From Rhizobium sp. 2MFCol3.1 (GTDB taxonomy: Bacteria > Pseudomonadota > Alphaproteobacteria > Rhizobiales > Rhizobiaceae), in the NCBI RefSeq assembly GCF_000377565.1, contig NZ_KB898363.1:154531-218530 (forward strand): a DNA stretch of 64,000 nucleotides, read 5' to 3'. Positions 32,222 through 41,540 of this stretch are shown here, one piece after another. Below the pieces are notes generated by a model. That model saw only the letters and a program-made list of their open reading frames with translations. It had not been told where the DNA came from and made no database searches. The position numbers and the translations under genes were made by a program. Position 1 is the stretch's first letter. The number at the start of each line of letters is the position of its first letter.

Positions 32222-32244
32222 TTTTTAACAAGGTTTAACTCACG
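32222..32244 (+). promoter_or_regulatory. TTTAACTC motif upstream of the MFS gene
   Basis: The string CTTTTTAACAAGGTTTAACTC matches the leader of the AraC gene at 29966 (TTTTTTAACGGAGTTTAAC then TC), differing mainly in the three to four bases between the two TTAAC words. Located about 60 bp before the MFS start. Confidence 0.45.
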
Positions 32245-32300
32245 TCTCGGTGCAATTCCTCCTATCGCCGCTTGTAGGCTTCATTTTACAGGGGGGACGA

Positions 32301-33635
32301 ATGCAGACCGGCGTGCAAGGAAACGAACCCATCATTCCCACGTCGGCAGGATCGCTCAAGAGGCTCCACCTGCTCATCATCGGAGCGTGCGCGCTTGGCT
32401 TTAGCTTCGATCTCGCGGAAATTGCTTTCGGCTCAATCCTGGCGGCCGTATTTTCGTCGCCGCCGTATGCCGCAGACAAGACGGAAATTTCCTGGCTTCT
32501 GTCAGCGGTTTACATTGGGGCGATCGCGGGAGCGCCTCTTTTCGGCTGGCTTGCGGACCAGCACGGCAGGCGTATCGGCCTTACGTCGGTGATGGCTACG
32601 CTTGCACTTGCATCAGTGGGCGCTGCCTTCGCTCCGGATGTCGGTTGGCTTGTCGCTTTCCGGATGCTGTCGGGTTTGGCCCTCGGTGCGTATCCGCCTC
32701 TCATGTTCTCTTATTTGTCCGACATCCTTCCCGCCGCACAACGGGGAAAACTCGTCATGGTCGCCACTGCGTTCGGATATGCAGGGCCGACGATTTTCAT
32801 CTTCTTGGTCCGCTGGCTCACGCCCATCGCCCCCCTGGGGTTCGACGCCTGGAGGTGGGGTTTTCTGTTCGGCGGGGCTGGAGCCGCCGTGTGTTCGTTC
32901 TTGTTCTACCGGCTCCCGGAGTCCGGGTCTTGGTTGATGTCCAAGGGAAGAGACGCACAGGCAAACGTCACTGCTCGTGCTTTCGAGGCATCGAGACCCG
33001 TTTCTCGCTTCAAACATCTCCCGAGTGTCCCGAAGTCCATCTCGACGGAAGACGATCAGTTTCGTACTCACCGCTTCGTGGTAGGCTTCCTAGTGCTTGT
33101 GTTTTTCCTCACCCCTTGGGCGACAGTTGGCTTCACCTTGCTGTCTGGGGCCGTTTTAGTCCAAAAAGGCATAAATCTCCAAGACTCACTGCTGTATCTC
33201 GGCATATCCACGCTCGGACCAATCGTGGGAACAATCGTTGGAGGCTATTTCATCGACAAGGTGCAACGGCGAACGGCTCTGATCGCAAGTGCCACGGCGA
33301 TGGCGCTCATCGGCCTTTTGTTTGCTAGTACGACCGTTCCGATGTGGCTAATAGGTTGCGGGATCGCCTTCAATCTTTTGGTCTCGCTCTTTTTGCCAGT
33401 GTTGTTTTTGTACGCCGCCGAGATGGTTCCGAACAGTCGTCGCGCGATGACGACGTCATTTGCCTGGTCGGCCAATCGCATCGGCTCGGCTTTGACGCCG
33501 CTTGCACTACTGCCCGTACTGCAATCACACGGAGCGTATGCTATGTTCACGGTCATTGCAGGTACGCTGGTTCTCTTCATTGGACTGGTGCTAGGTTGGG
33601 GACCGTCCGGTCGTGCGGGCCGTCAGTTGAAATGA
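32301..33635 (+). CDS. MFS transporter
   Basis: A 444-residue, 12-span major-facilitator permease. Signature segments are GWLADQHGRRIGLTS between the second and third spans and ALASVGAAFAPDVGWLVAFR with RMLSGLALGAYPPL after it, matching organic-acid or aromatic-acid/H+ symporters. ATG 32301 has GGGGGGA upstream; the frame is open to 32250. It is followed within 30 bp by the first giant regulator, which may respond to its substrate. Substrate unknown. Confidence 0.9.
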   Translation: MQTGVQGNEPIIPTSAGSLKRLHLLIIGACALGFSFDLAEIAFGSILAAVFSSPPYAADKTEISWLLSAVYIGAIAGAPLFGWLADQHGRRIGLTSVMATLALASVGAAFAPDVGWLVAFRMLSGLALGAYPPLMFSYLSDILPAAQRGKLVMVATAFGYAGPTIFIFLVRWLTPIAPLGFDAWRWGFLFGGAGAAVCSFLFYRLPESGSWLMSKGRDAQANVTARAFEASRPVSRFKHLPSVPKSISTEDDQFRTHRFVVGFLVLVFFLTPWATVGFTLLSGAVLVQKGINLQDSLLYLGISTLGPIVGTIVGGYFIDKVQRRTALIASATAMALIGLLFASTTVPMWLIGCGIAFNLLVSLFLPVLFLYAAEMVPNSRRAMTTSFAWSANRIGSALTPLALLPVLQSHGAYAMFTVIAGTLVLFIGLVLGWGPSGRAGRQLK

Positions 33636-33663
33636 GAGATACAGGGAAGCAAAGGAAAGAGTT

Positions 33664-36270
33664 TTGAAAGTCGCAGGTCGCCTGTTGAGGTTCGGACCGT
33701 TCGAGTGGGATGAGGACGAACGTCTTCTCTACCAGGATGGCCAGCCCCTGCGAATGGGCGAACGCCTGACGGACCTTCTGGCAATCCTTCTGGAAACGCC
33801 GGGCAGGCTCATTTCACAGGACGAACTGATTTCTCGGGGATGGCCAGCAGTGGGCACCGATGCCGCGAACCTCCGGGCACACATGAGTTCCCTTCGAAGG
33901 CTGCTCGGCGACAGTAATCTCACCGCACACTATATATCCAATGAACATGGACGCGGCTATTCGTTCGTGGCTCCAATCCGGGCTGAACGCGAAAGCGTGG
34001 TCACCTTTTCGGAGGCCGCACTCGCCGGTGCGCTGCCTCCGCTGATCGAGCCTCCGATCGGACGTGATGACTTCGTGGCCGGTATCAAAACCGCGTTAGC
34101 GACCTGGCGGCTCGTGACGATCGTCGGTGCCGGCGGTTCCGGCAAAAGCACAGTGGCGATAAGTGCCGCTAACTCCGGGCAGCCGATCAATTACGTGGAT
34201 TTATCGACGTTGTCGGCAGCAGAGCCTGTGGTGTCCGCGGTGGGGAAAGCTTTCGGACACGAGGCTGTTTGCAATAGCAAGGAATTGGGACCGCTGCTGG
34301 TGACCCAACGCGCTCTTCTCGTGTTGGACAATTGCGATCGCGTCATCGAATCCACCGCTGCTGTTGTGGAAGCGCTTTTGACCAGCGCTCCGCATATCCG
34401 GATATTGACGACCTCCCGCGAGCCGCTCCGGGTTCCTGGCGAACGAGTTCTGCGTCTCCCCGGTCTCGAAGTCCCAAGTGGGGACGACCTGCTTGAGGTC
34501 GACGCGATGCGCTTTTCGGCTTTGCGGCTCTTTTGGGAGCGGGCGGCTGCATCTTCCCGGAGCTTTTCCCTTTCAGAGTGCGACACCTCAGAATTGATAG
34601 GGCTCTGTCGCAAGCTAGACGGAAATCCGTTCGCGATCGAGCTGTTGGCGACCCGCGTCGACGTCCTCGGCCTTAGAGAGCTTAACAGTGAAAATGGGAC
34701 GCGAACGATACTCGAAACTCCGGGCCGCCGAACGGCGGTTGCTCGACACCGTACTTTAAAAACCCTGCTGGACTGGACATACGAAACATTGTCGCCGCCT
34801 GAGAAGCAGGTTTTCGCGGACGTCTCTGTATTTTGTAGTGGCTTCGGGATTGATCATGCGGTTGCCGTAGCGGCAGGTCAGGACCTGACGCCTGCCGATG
34901 TGGCGGTTTCACTGGCTGATCTTGCGGCGAAGTCCTTTCTGCGCGCGGACGTGCGCGATGGCGTATCGCGTTACAAATTATCTGAAATCGTCCGGACTTA
35001 TGCTGTCGCAAAATTCGCTTCTGCACAGCGGAGACAGCGCGCCAGCCGACTTCATGCAGATTTAATGCTGAAATTGATGAGGGATGCACCGACGGACCTT
35101 CTGTCCATGGACAACGTCACGTGGGCTGGGCATTACGGCGACCTTGTCGACGACGTGCTGGCGGCTTTAGAATGGGCTTTTTCCTCAGGAGGCGACGACG
35201 AAATCGCCGCAAAGCTGACGGTTGCGTCGGCACCTTTCGCGCAACACTTCGAACTCTTCCAAGAATACAGAGATCGCCTCTACCAAGCGATGGCGAGGCT
35301 GGGTCATATCGGCCCGGCGGCTTCGCCTGACGTGCTCGCCCTCGGCCTGTCACTGAACGCCGAGCTGACACAGCTCGGCGAGACGGCCGCGTACGATAGA
35401 GCTCGCAACGCGGCGCTCGAGTGGCGGGAACGAACTGGATCGGAAACGCCGGAAGCCATCTACTCGGAATGGGGGGATGCCTTTGTCCGAGGAGACTATC
35501 CGACAGCGACAGTTGCAGCAGATCGCATGACCGAACTCGCGAGAAAGCTGGACAGCGAAGCGCTAAGGGTCGCGGCCATGCGATTCAAAGCCCAGACCCT
35601 TCATTTCGAGGGCCATCAGACCGATGCGAAGGAGCTGGCGCAGGCGGTTGTCGAGAGCCCTTTTGAGAATCTGCCATTTTCGAAAATCAGCCACAAAGTG
35701 TCCATGAAGATCATCCTGGCGAGGGTGGCGTTCCTTCAAGGAAGGGACGACGAGGCTCAGGCTCTAAACGGAGAGCTCCTAGAGCGTGCACGCGAACACG
35801 CGTCATCACTTTGTCTCGCGTTGACCATGTGTGCCGTTCCGTTGGCGCTTTGGCTAGGACTGCTAGATCAGGCAGAACCGCTGACGGAGACAGCGCTTGG
35901 CATCGCGATCCGTAACAAATACGCCTATTGGGGACGGCTTGCGTCAAACCTTGGCGACGCTATCTCGTATATGCGCGGTCGCTTCACTCCGTCCTCCTTC
36001 GGGAAGCTCGTGGATGAAGACGACGAGCTGAGAGACGTCTCGGTCAGCGACATGCTGCCCACGTTCGACGATCGATTCCTGAGCTCCAACGCGTTGAAAA
36101 GAGTCGAGAGTGGAATCGTGAGTTGGAATGCGCCTGAGATACTCAGAATCCGGGCGTCGCGTCTTTATCCGACGGACCGAGCACGCGCGGTCCGTCTTTT
36201 CGAGCAGGCATTGCGCCAAGCGGAGATGCAGGGCGCTGTTGCATGGAAGCGACGAATAGAGCAGTGGTGA
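33664..36270 (+). CDS. Giant winged-helix/P-loop ATPase regulator
   Basis: An 868-residue protein. An N-terminal OmpR/PhoB-type winged helix (about 1-95: ERLTDLLAILLETPGRLISQ, then NLRAHMSSLRRLLGD) is followed by a P-loop ATPase of the NB-ARC/AP-ATPase type (GAGGSGKS at about residue 155, LLVLDNCDRV as Walker B, TTSREPLRVPGE sensor) and a long helical-repeat C-terminus. Such proteins are ATP-controlled transcription regulators. The start is TTG 33664 with AAGGA eight bases upstream. The protein is paralogous to the next gene. It lies 28 bp after the MFS gene. Confidence 0.9.
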   Translation: MKVAGRLLRFGPFEWDEDERLLYQDGQPLRMGERLTDLLAILLETPGRLISQDELISRGWPAVGTDAANLRAHMSSLRRLLGDSNLTAHYISNEHGRGYSFVAPIRAERESVVTFSEAALAGALPPLIEPPIGRDDFVAGIKTALATWRLVTIVGAGGSGKSTVAISAANSGQPINYVDLSTLSAAEPVVSAVGKAFGHEAVCNSKELGPLLVTQRALLVLDNCDRVIESTAAVVEALLTSAPHIRILTTSREPLRVPGERVLRLPGLEVPSGDDLLEVDAMRFSALRLFWERAAASSRSFSLSECDTSELIGLCRKLDGNPFAIELLATRVDVLGLRELNSENGTRTILETPGRRTAVARHRTLKTLLDWTYETLSPPEKQVFADVSVFCSGFGIDHAVAVAAGQDLTPADVAVSLADLAAKSFLRADVRDGVSRYKLSEIVRTYAVAKFASAQRRQRASRLHADLMLKLMRDAPTDLLSMDNVTWAGHYGDLVDDVLAALEWAFSSGGDDEIAAKLTVASAPFAQHFELFQEYRDRLYQAMARLGHIGPAASPDVLALGLSLNAELTQLGETAAYDRARNAALEWRERTGSETPEAIYSEWGDAFVRGDYPTATVAADRMTELARKLDSEALRVAAMRFKAQTLHFEGHQTDAKELAQAVVESPFENLPFSKISHKVSMKIILARVAFLQGRDDEAQALNGELLERAREHASSLCLALTMCAVPLALWLGLLDQAEPLTETALGIAIRNKYAYWGRLASNLGDAISYMRGRFTPSSFGKLVDEDDELRDVSVSDMLPTFDDRFLSSNALKRVESGIVSWNAPEILRIRASRLYPTDRARAVRLFEQALRQAEMQGAVAWKRRIEQW

Positions 36271-36351
36271 CGCGTGATTGCACAGGATGGGCAATGAGGT
36301 GTACATTCCGTTGTTCTTGAGGACAGCGTTATCGAGAAAATAGACAGTGCT

Positions 36352-39204
36352 ATGCGGGAAGGCTTGCGGAATTCAGTATTGGCAAATCCGGCCGCTACCG
36401 AGCGGAAGCTTACCCGCGACATTGGCTTTGCCTTTGAGGAGCTGATCTACTATCCCGCAACGAGAACTCTCGTGTTGGGGTCAAGAGAACTCAAGTTGGG
36501 AAGCCGAGCCGGGGCGATCCTTCACGCTTTTCTTAGCAGGCCCGGTGAAATTCTGACCAACGCTGAATTGTTTGCGGCCGCTTGGCCATCGACGCACGTC
36601 GAGGAAGGTAACTTGCGGGTCACCATCAACGCCCTCCGCCGGGCACTCCAGGACGCTTCAGCAAATCTGAGGCTGATCGACAACGTTGTCGGTCAGGGGT
36701 ATCGGTTCACCGCGAATGTCGAACGTCTGGATTCCTGGTCTGAGCTTGGGCCGAAGGCATCAAACGATGGAGCGCCGATCTCCTCCAGCCTGCCGCTGCC
36801 ACTTTCCAGGATCGTAGGTCGAGCAGGCGATATCGGCGACATTTTAGGATTACTGACCCGGCAGCGGCTAGTTTCAGTCGTCGGTCCGGGAGGAACGGGG
36901 AAGACCACAGTCGCACTCGCGGTGGCTCACCGCTTTCAAGAAGGCATAGACGCGCCCGCGTGCTTCGTCGATCTCGCGACCATTTCAGAAGCAGCCATGG
37001 TGCCGCATGTGGTCGCCGCGACCCTCAATGTATCCCTCGAATCCGATCGACCTATTGGCAGTCTGGTGGACTTCCTCTGTCGGAAAAACCTGCTGATAGT
37101 TCTGGATAACTGCGAACACGTGATTGCCACTGCAGCCGAGCTGGCGGAAGCGATCCTCGGTGGTGCACCCAACGTCAAGCTGCTTGCAACGTCGCACGAG
37201 CCGCTCTCGGCGCAGGGAGAATGGCTCTTCAAACTTCAGCCGCTTGGGTTCCCCAGCGATGTGGAAGAGCTGACCATGGAAACCGCGCTGGAATATCCCG
37301 CCATAGAGCTATTTGTTGAACGTGCCATGTCGTGCAATCAGAATTGGCTCATGGGGGAGCGGGATTTGCCCGCCATCGCCGAGATATGCAGACGGTTGGA
37401 TGGCATCCCGCTTGCGATCGAAATCGCGGCAGCTCGTACCGAAACTCTCGGTGTCAGCGAACTCGCGGAACGTCTCGAGGACCGTCTGAAGGTTCTTGCT
37501 GTCGTCAGGCGGACATCTGTCCAGCGGCATCAGACGATCCGTAAAATGCTCGACTGGAGCTACGAGTTGCTGGCCGATGCCGAGCGCGTGCTTTTGCGGC
37601 GGTTGTCCATCTTCGCAGGGAGTTTTTCGCTAGAGGCCGCTGTAATGGTCGCCGGCGATGAATACCTCAATCCCTTTGCGGTACGGGAAGGCGTTGCCAG
37701 CCTGGTTCGAAAGTCGCTTTTGCATCCGTCAAGCAGGGCGGGGACGATCGCTTATCGTCTCTTGGAGAGCACAAGGCTCTACGCGCTGGAAAAGCTCGGC
37801 GAAGTGGATGAATCTTTACGGGTCAAGCGGCTTCATCTGGACTATGTGACAGATGTCCTTCGTCGCGCTGAGCACGAGTGGCAGAACACGCGCCGAGCTT
37901 CATGGCTCGAGGCGTACGAACCGATACTTGGCGATGCAAGACAGGCTCTTGCGTGGGCATTTTCTGAGAACGGTGAAACGGCCCCCGGGGTGGTACTGTC
38001 GGCGCTTCTGGTCCCGCTGGGCCTGCAGATGGGTTTGGTGGACGAATTTCGCACTCATGTAGAGCGAGCGATCCAGCACGCACGCGAGCTCGCGCCACCC
38101 GAGTTGCTTGCCGAAATGCGCCTTAACCTGGTTTATGGGATTCTAAACCAGAACCAGGTTCGGCCCGTAAGCTTCAACGAGGCGGGTCTCGTCCGGGCTG
38201 CTCATCTCGCCAATAAGATAGGTGACGATCGATTCCGCATCGAACCTCATATGGTATCTGCCGCGTTCAACTTGGGTATGGGAAACTACGCAGTCGCTCT
38301 GGAGCACATAGAGCAGGCGATGGAGCTCGCGGAAAGGGTGGACGACGACATCGCCAAACTCGGTGTGAGGAGAGTACTTGCACAGATTTCTCACTTCAGT
38401 GGACAGCATACCAGAGCTGCGGAACTCGCGAAGCTCGTCCTGCAGCATCCCGTAGTGAATATCCCGGTAGCTTACGGAAGCGTGCAGGTCGATAGGCGGG
38501 TCTCGATGAGGATTGTCCTGGCCCGCACCCTCTGGTTAGAGGGAAAGGGGGATCGTGCGTTGGCCGTGATCGACGACGCGATCGAGTTGTCGAAGGAGGA
38601 TGGCCCTATGGCGCTGTGCCAGGTGCTCGCACTAGCGGCCTGTCCGATATTGCTGTGGCGGGGTGAAAACGAGCGCGCTCTTGAAAGGACCATGACGCTA
38701 CTTGATGCGGCATCTCGTTACACGCTCGGCCACTGGCACTCATGGGGGAAGATGTTCCATGCCATTATCCAAAACCGCACGACGGGCGACGCATCGTCAG
38801 TCGCCGGCCTCGTCGCTCCGCAGGGCAGTCTCCAACAGGAGACTATGGCCACGCTGCTCTGTCCTATTCAGCAGGCCGCGTACGGAGCGAGCGAGCGCAT
38901 AATCGAGAGAAGTTGGTGCACACCGGAATTGCTCCGGGTCGACGCAGAGTTGCTTCTCGAGACCAATCCCAATGACACTCTGGCCGCCGAAAAGCTTCTT
39001 CAGAAGTCGCTGGAAATTGCGCGACAGCAGCAGGCGGTCGCGTGGGAACTGCGCAGCGCGACCGTACTCGCACGCGTGTGGATGTCTGGCGGGCGCGACA
39101 ACGAAGCCAAAGCCTTGTTAAGCTCGGTTAGGGAACGCATCGCGGAGGGCCAGGGCACATCGGACGTGTCGGTTGCGGACAAGGTTCTCCAAACTCTCGC
39201 CTGA
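36352..39204 (+). CDS. Giant winged-helix/P-loop ATPase regulator
   Basis: A 950-residue protein with the same order as its neighbour: winged helix (SRAGAILHAFLSRPGEILTN, LRRALQDASANLRLID), P-loop GPGGTGKT at about residue 178, Walker B LLIVLDNCEHV, sensor ATSHEPLSAQGE, then about 500 residues of helical repeats (for example LAKLVLQHPVVNIPVAYG). The P-loop is complete, so ATP binding should be intact. The two genes look like a tandem duplication with substantial divergence. Function inferred from domain order only; no target known. Confidence 0.9.
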   Translation: MREGLRNSVLANPAATERKLTRDIGFAFEELIYYPATRTLVLGSRELKLGSRAGAILHAFLSRPGEILTNAELFAAAWPSTHVEEGNLRVTINALRRALQDASANLRLIDNVVGQGYRFTANVERLDSWSELGPKASNDGAPISSSLPLPLSRIVGRAGDIGDILGLLTRQRLVSVVGPGGTGKTTVALAVAHRFQEGIDAPACFVDLATISEAAMVPHVVAATLNVSLESDRPIGSLVDFLCRKNLLIVLDNCEHVIATAAELAEAILGGAPNVKLLATSHEPLSAQGEWLFKLQPLGFPSDVEELTMETALEYPAIELFVERAMSCNQNWLMGERDLPAIAEICRRLDGIPLAIEIAAARTETLGVSELAERLEDRLKVLAVVRRTSVQRHQTIRKMLDWSYELLADAERVLLRRLSIFAGSFSLEAAVMVAGDEYLNPFAVREGVASLVRKSLLHPSSRAGTIAYRLLESTRLYALEKLGEVDESLRVKRLHLDYVTDVLRRAEHEWQNTRRASWLEAYEPILGDARQALAWAFSENGETAPGVVLSALLVPLGLQMGLVDEFRTHVERAIQHARELAPPELLAEMRLNLVYGILNQNQVRPVSFNEAGLVRAAHLANKIGDDRFRIEPHMVSAAFNLGMGNYAVALEHIEQAMELAERVDDDIAKLGVRRVLAQISHFSGQHTRAAELAKLVLQHPVVNIPVAYGSVQVDRRVSMRIVLARTLWLEGKGDRALAVIDDAIELSKEDGPMALCQVLALAACPILLWRGENERALERTMTLLDAASRYTLGHWHSWGKMFHAIIQNRTTGDASSVAGLVAPQGSLQQETMATLLCPIQQAAYGASERIIERSWCTPELLRVDAELLLETNPNDTLAAEKLLQKSLEIARQQQAVAWELRSATVLARVWMSGGRDNEAKALLSSVRERIAEGQGTSDVSVADKVLQTLA

Positions 39205-39295
39205 ATGCTGATGGCCGATTTGTTATACTGATATCCGAAATCGACAATACAGAGCTGTCTCGCGGCCAATAACCCTTATCGAAAGGGAGAGCACT

Positions 39296-40207
39296 ATGCG
39301 CGCATCAGATGTCGCCACTCAGCTCGGGGGGCGGTTCAAGCTCGACAAGGCACCCTCGGCGGTCTCGCACGCGGGACGTAGGAGGACGCTCAGCTTCGTC
39401 GAACTCAAGTCCGATCGGCATGTACCGTTCCAAACTGCGCCTCGGGTGCAGGAAGACGCTTACATAGTCGGCGTGATCATGCAGGATTTTCCGCAATACA
39501 AGTATTGGGAAGACGGACGGGCCGCACCGGTCCGCGATTTGATCAAGGGACAGGTGACATTCAACGACATGCGTCTCGACGGGCGTGCGATCATGGACCG
39601 ACCGTTTCATACGGTCTACTGCCACATTCCTCGCGCAGCGCTGGACGAGATATACGACGAACGAGCGACCGGATTGTCGAACCTTCGATATGAGCCGGGC
39701 ATGGGGATGACCGACGTCATCCTCAGAAATCTGATCCTGTCCGCTCGTGGCGCGTTGGTCCAAGGGCAGGTCTGCAATCAACTTTATCTCGATCATGTCG
39801 GTCTGGCGCTCGTTAGCCATCTCGCCATGAACTACGCAGATCGCAGCTCCGTTGCCGTCACGAAAGGCGGTCTAGCCCCATGGCAGCAGCGGCGTGTTCT
39901 TGACATGATGGATGCCAGGCTTGCCAGTCCTCCAGGCTTGGTCGACCTCGCGGCGGAATGTGGGTTATCGGTAAGGCATTTCACGAGGGCATTCGTTTCG
40001 ACTGTGGGCAGATCGCCTCATGAGTGGCTCCGCTATCGTCGAATTGAGGTGGCGAAGATTTTGCTCGTCGGACAGCCGGATTCCGGTCTCCCGGAGATCG
40101 CGCTTCGCGTCGGCTTTGCTGACCCCGGCCATTTTTCTCGGGTATTCACTACCATCGTTGGAGCGACGCCGAGCGCATGGCGGCGTGAGATGGTGGGTCG
40201 CCGATGA
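39296..40207 (+). CDS. AraC-family transcriptional regulator
   Basis: A 303-residue regulator. Its start has GGGAGA six bases upstream. The C-terminal AraC domain reads GGLAPWQQRRVLDMMDARLA, then LAAECGLSVRHFTRAFVSTV and IALRVGFADPGHFSRVFTTI. The N-terminal sensory half resembles the AraC at 28939. It lies 90 bp after the second giant regulator on the same strand. A perfect 13-pair hairpin follows its stop. Confidence 0.9.
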   Translation: MRASDVATQLGGRFKLDKAPSAVSHAGRRRTLSFVELKSDRHVPFQTAPRVQEDAYIVGVIMQDFPQYKYWEDGRAAPVRDLIKGQVTFNDMRLDGRAIMDRPFHTVYCHIPRAALDEIYDERATGLSNLRYEPGMGMTDVILRNLILSARGALVQGQVCNQLYLDHVGLALVSHLAMNYADRSSVAVTKGGLAPWQQRRVLDMMDARLASPPGLVDLAAECGLSVRHFTRAFVSTVGRSPHEWLRYRRIEVAKILLVGQPDSGLPEIALRVGFADPGHFSRVFTTIVGATPSAWRREMVGRR

Positions 40208-40211
40208 GGTG

Positions 40212-40244
40212 AGACTGCCCCTCGTCGGATTCGAGGGGCAGTCT
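40212..40244. terminator. Hairpin after the AraC gene
   Basis: Thirteen-pair perfect stem (AGACTGCCCCTCG with CGAGGGGCAGTCT) and a seven-base loop, starting five bases after the stop at 40207. No T-run follows; it may be a terminator used with Rho or an RNA stabiliser. Confidence 0.65.
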
Positions 40245-40512
40245 GCGGGCACCATCGGGTGGGGGACACCGGGTGCGGCGGCTCTTGCCGCTGGGAAGCG
40301 GATGAGGGGAGACAGAGTATCCGCTTCAGTGGCCATCATAATTCGAGGCCGCGGAGCGCGCTTGCACCAAGACGATATGCATGTTCGGTTTCGGACTCGA
40401 TCACTCATCTTTCAGATCGACGGACCGAGAATTATTGTCCGCTTCGTACAATGCAGGGATGTGTTCTTGCTGCATTGTCGCTGGTCAGAACTCTGGTCCC
40501 GAGGATTTATTG

Positions 40513-41448
40513 ATGTCGATCGAGATTATGCAGGCTGGCGGCCATAGTGCCTCTTACGTCCGCCAAATGGAGGACCGTTTTCTTCTGGCGTTTAATCCTC
40601 AGGTCATCACCCGTCGCGTGGATGCATCGATTTCCCTGGTGACAGGTAGACGAGACGGCAACGCGGTTTCGGCACCACTGCCATATGACGAAGCGTACGT
40701 GTTTGTCGTCAGACTTGAGGATTCCACGCCTTACCAGCTGTGGATCGACGGCAAGTTCCTCCTGAGCGGAGAACTGCGGCGCGGTTCTTGTTCTATCTTC
40801 GATCTGAGGACCCAAGCCTACGCGTCCGGAATTCGCCGATTCCAACACGTCCATTTCTACATGTCCAAGACCTTCCTCGACACAGTTGCAGCCGAACTGG
40901 GATATGCGTCAAGCGAGCTTGCCGTGCCTGATAGCTTCGCTTTCAGTGACCTCATCATGTTCCATCTGGCGAAAGGACTGGTTCCCATATTTCGTAACCG
41001 CCGTCACGCGAGCACCTTGTTTGTGGACCATATCGTCAATGCCGCCGCTAGCCACCTCCTAGCGACATACTCGCACAAACTGGACAGGGGAAAGCTGAAC
41101 ACACCAAGGATCAGCGGGAAACGATTGAGTGCCGCAATGGAATTGATGGACGCGAATTTGGACGGTGACATAGCCCTAGCGCAACTCGCTGCGGTCTGCG
41201 GGCTTTCCGAGGGCGAATTTGTAATGCTTTTTCGTCAGCAAACGGGAACCAGTGCCCCGGAATGGCTGGCTCGGAGACGTACCGACAAAGCCATTTCGCT
41301 ACTAAGGGAGAGTAACAAACCGATCGACGAGATCGCTCGCATGGCGGGGTACCCTGACGGTTCCCACATGACCGCCTCGTTCATGGCGGTCCTTGGTAAC
41401 CCGCCGGAGTTCTTTCGCGCGAACAGAAACGAATTTCTCAGGCACTGA
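40513..41448 (+). CDS. AraC-family transcriptional regulator
   Basis: A 311-residue regulator. ATG 40513 has AGGA about eight bases upstream, and the frame is open to 40381. The C-terminal AraC domain reads LAQLAAVCGLSEGEFVMLFR and IARMAGYPDGSHMTASFMAV. Its sensory half is clearly paralogous to the AraC at 27710 (FQHVHFYMSK versus FHHVSFHMPK). It faces the second oxidoreductase (41541-42488) convergently, so an oxidoreductase/AraC pair exists twice in the window. Confidence 0.88.
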   Translation: MSIEIMQAGGHSASYVRQMEDRFLLAFNPQVITRRVDASISLVTGRRDGNAVSAPLPYDEAYVFVVRLEDSTPYQLWIDGKFLLSGELRRGSCSIFDLRTQAYASGIRRFQHVHFYMSKTFLDTVAAELGYASSELAVPDSFAFSDLIMFHLAKGLVPIFRNRRHASTLFVDHIVNAAASHLLATYSHKLDRGKLNTPRISGKRLSAAMELMDANLDGDIALAQLAAVCGLSEGEFVMLFRQQTGTSAPEWLARRRTDKAISLLRESNKPIDEIARMAGYPDGSHMTASFMAVLGNPPEFFRANRNEFLRH

Positions 41449-41540
41449 CGGTTGGTATGCGTGATCGCTCGTGATGTCCGGCCGCTGAAAGAGATTATCG
41501 CTCCGGCTATCACCGGAGCGAGGATGCAGTCGCTGGTCAA

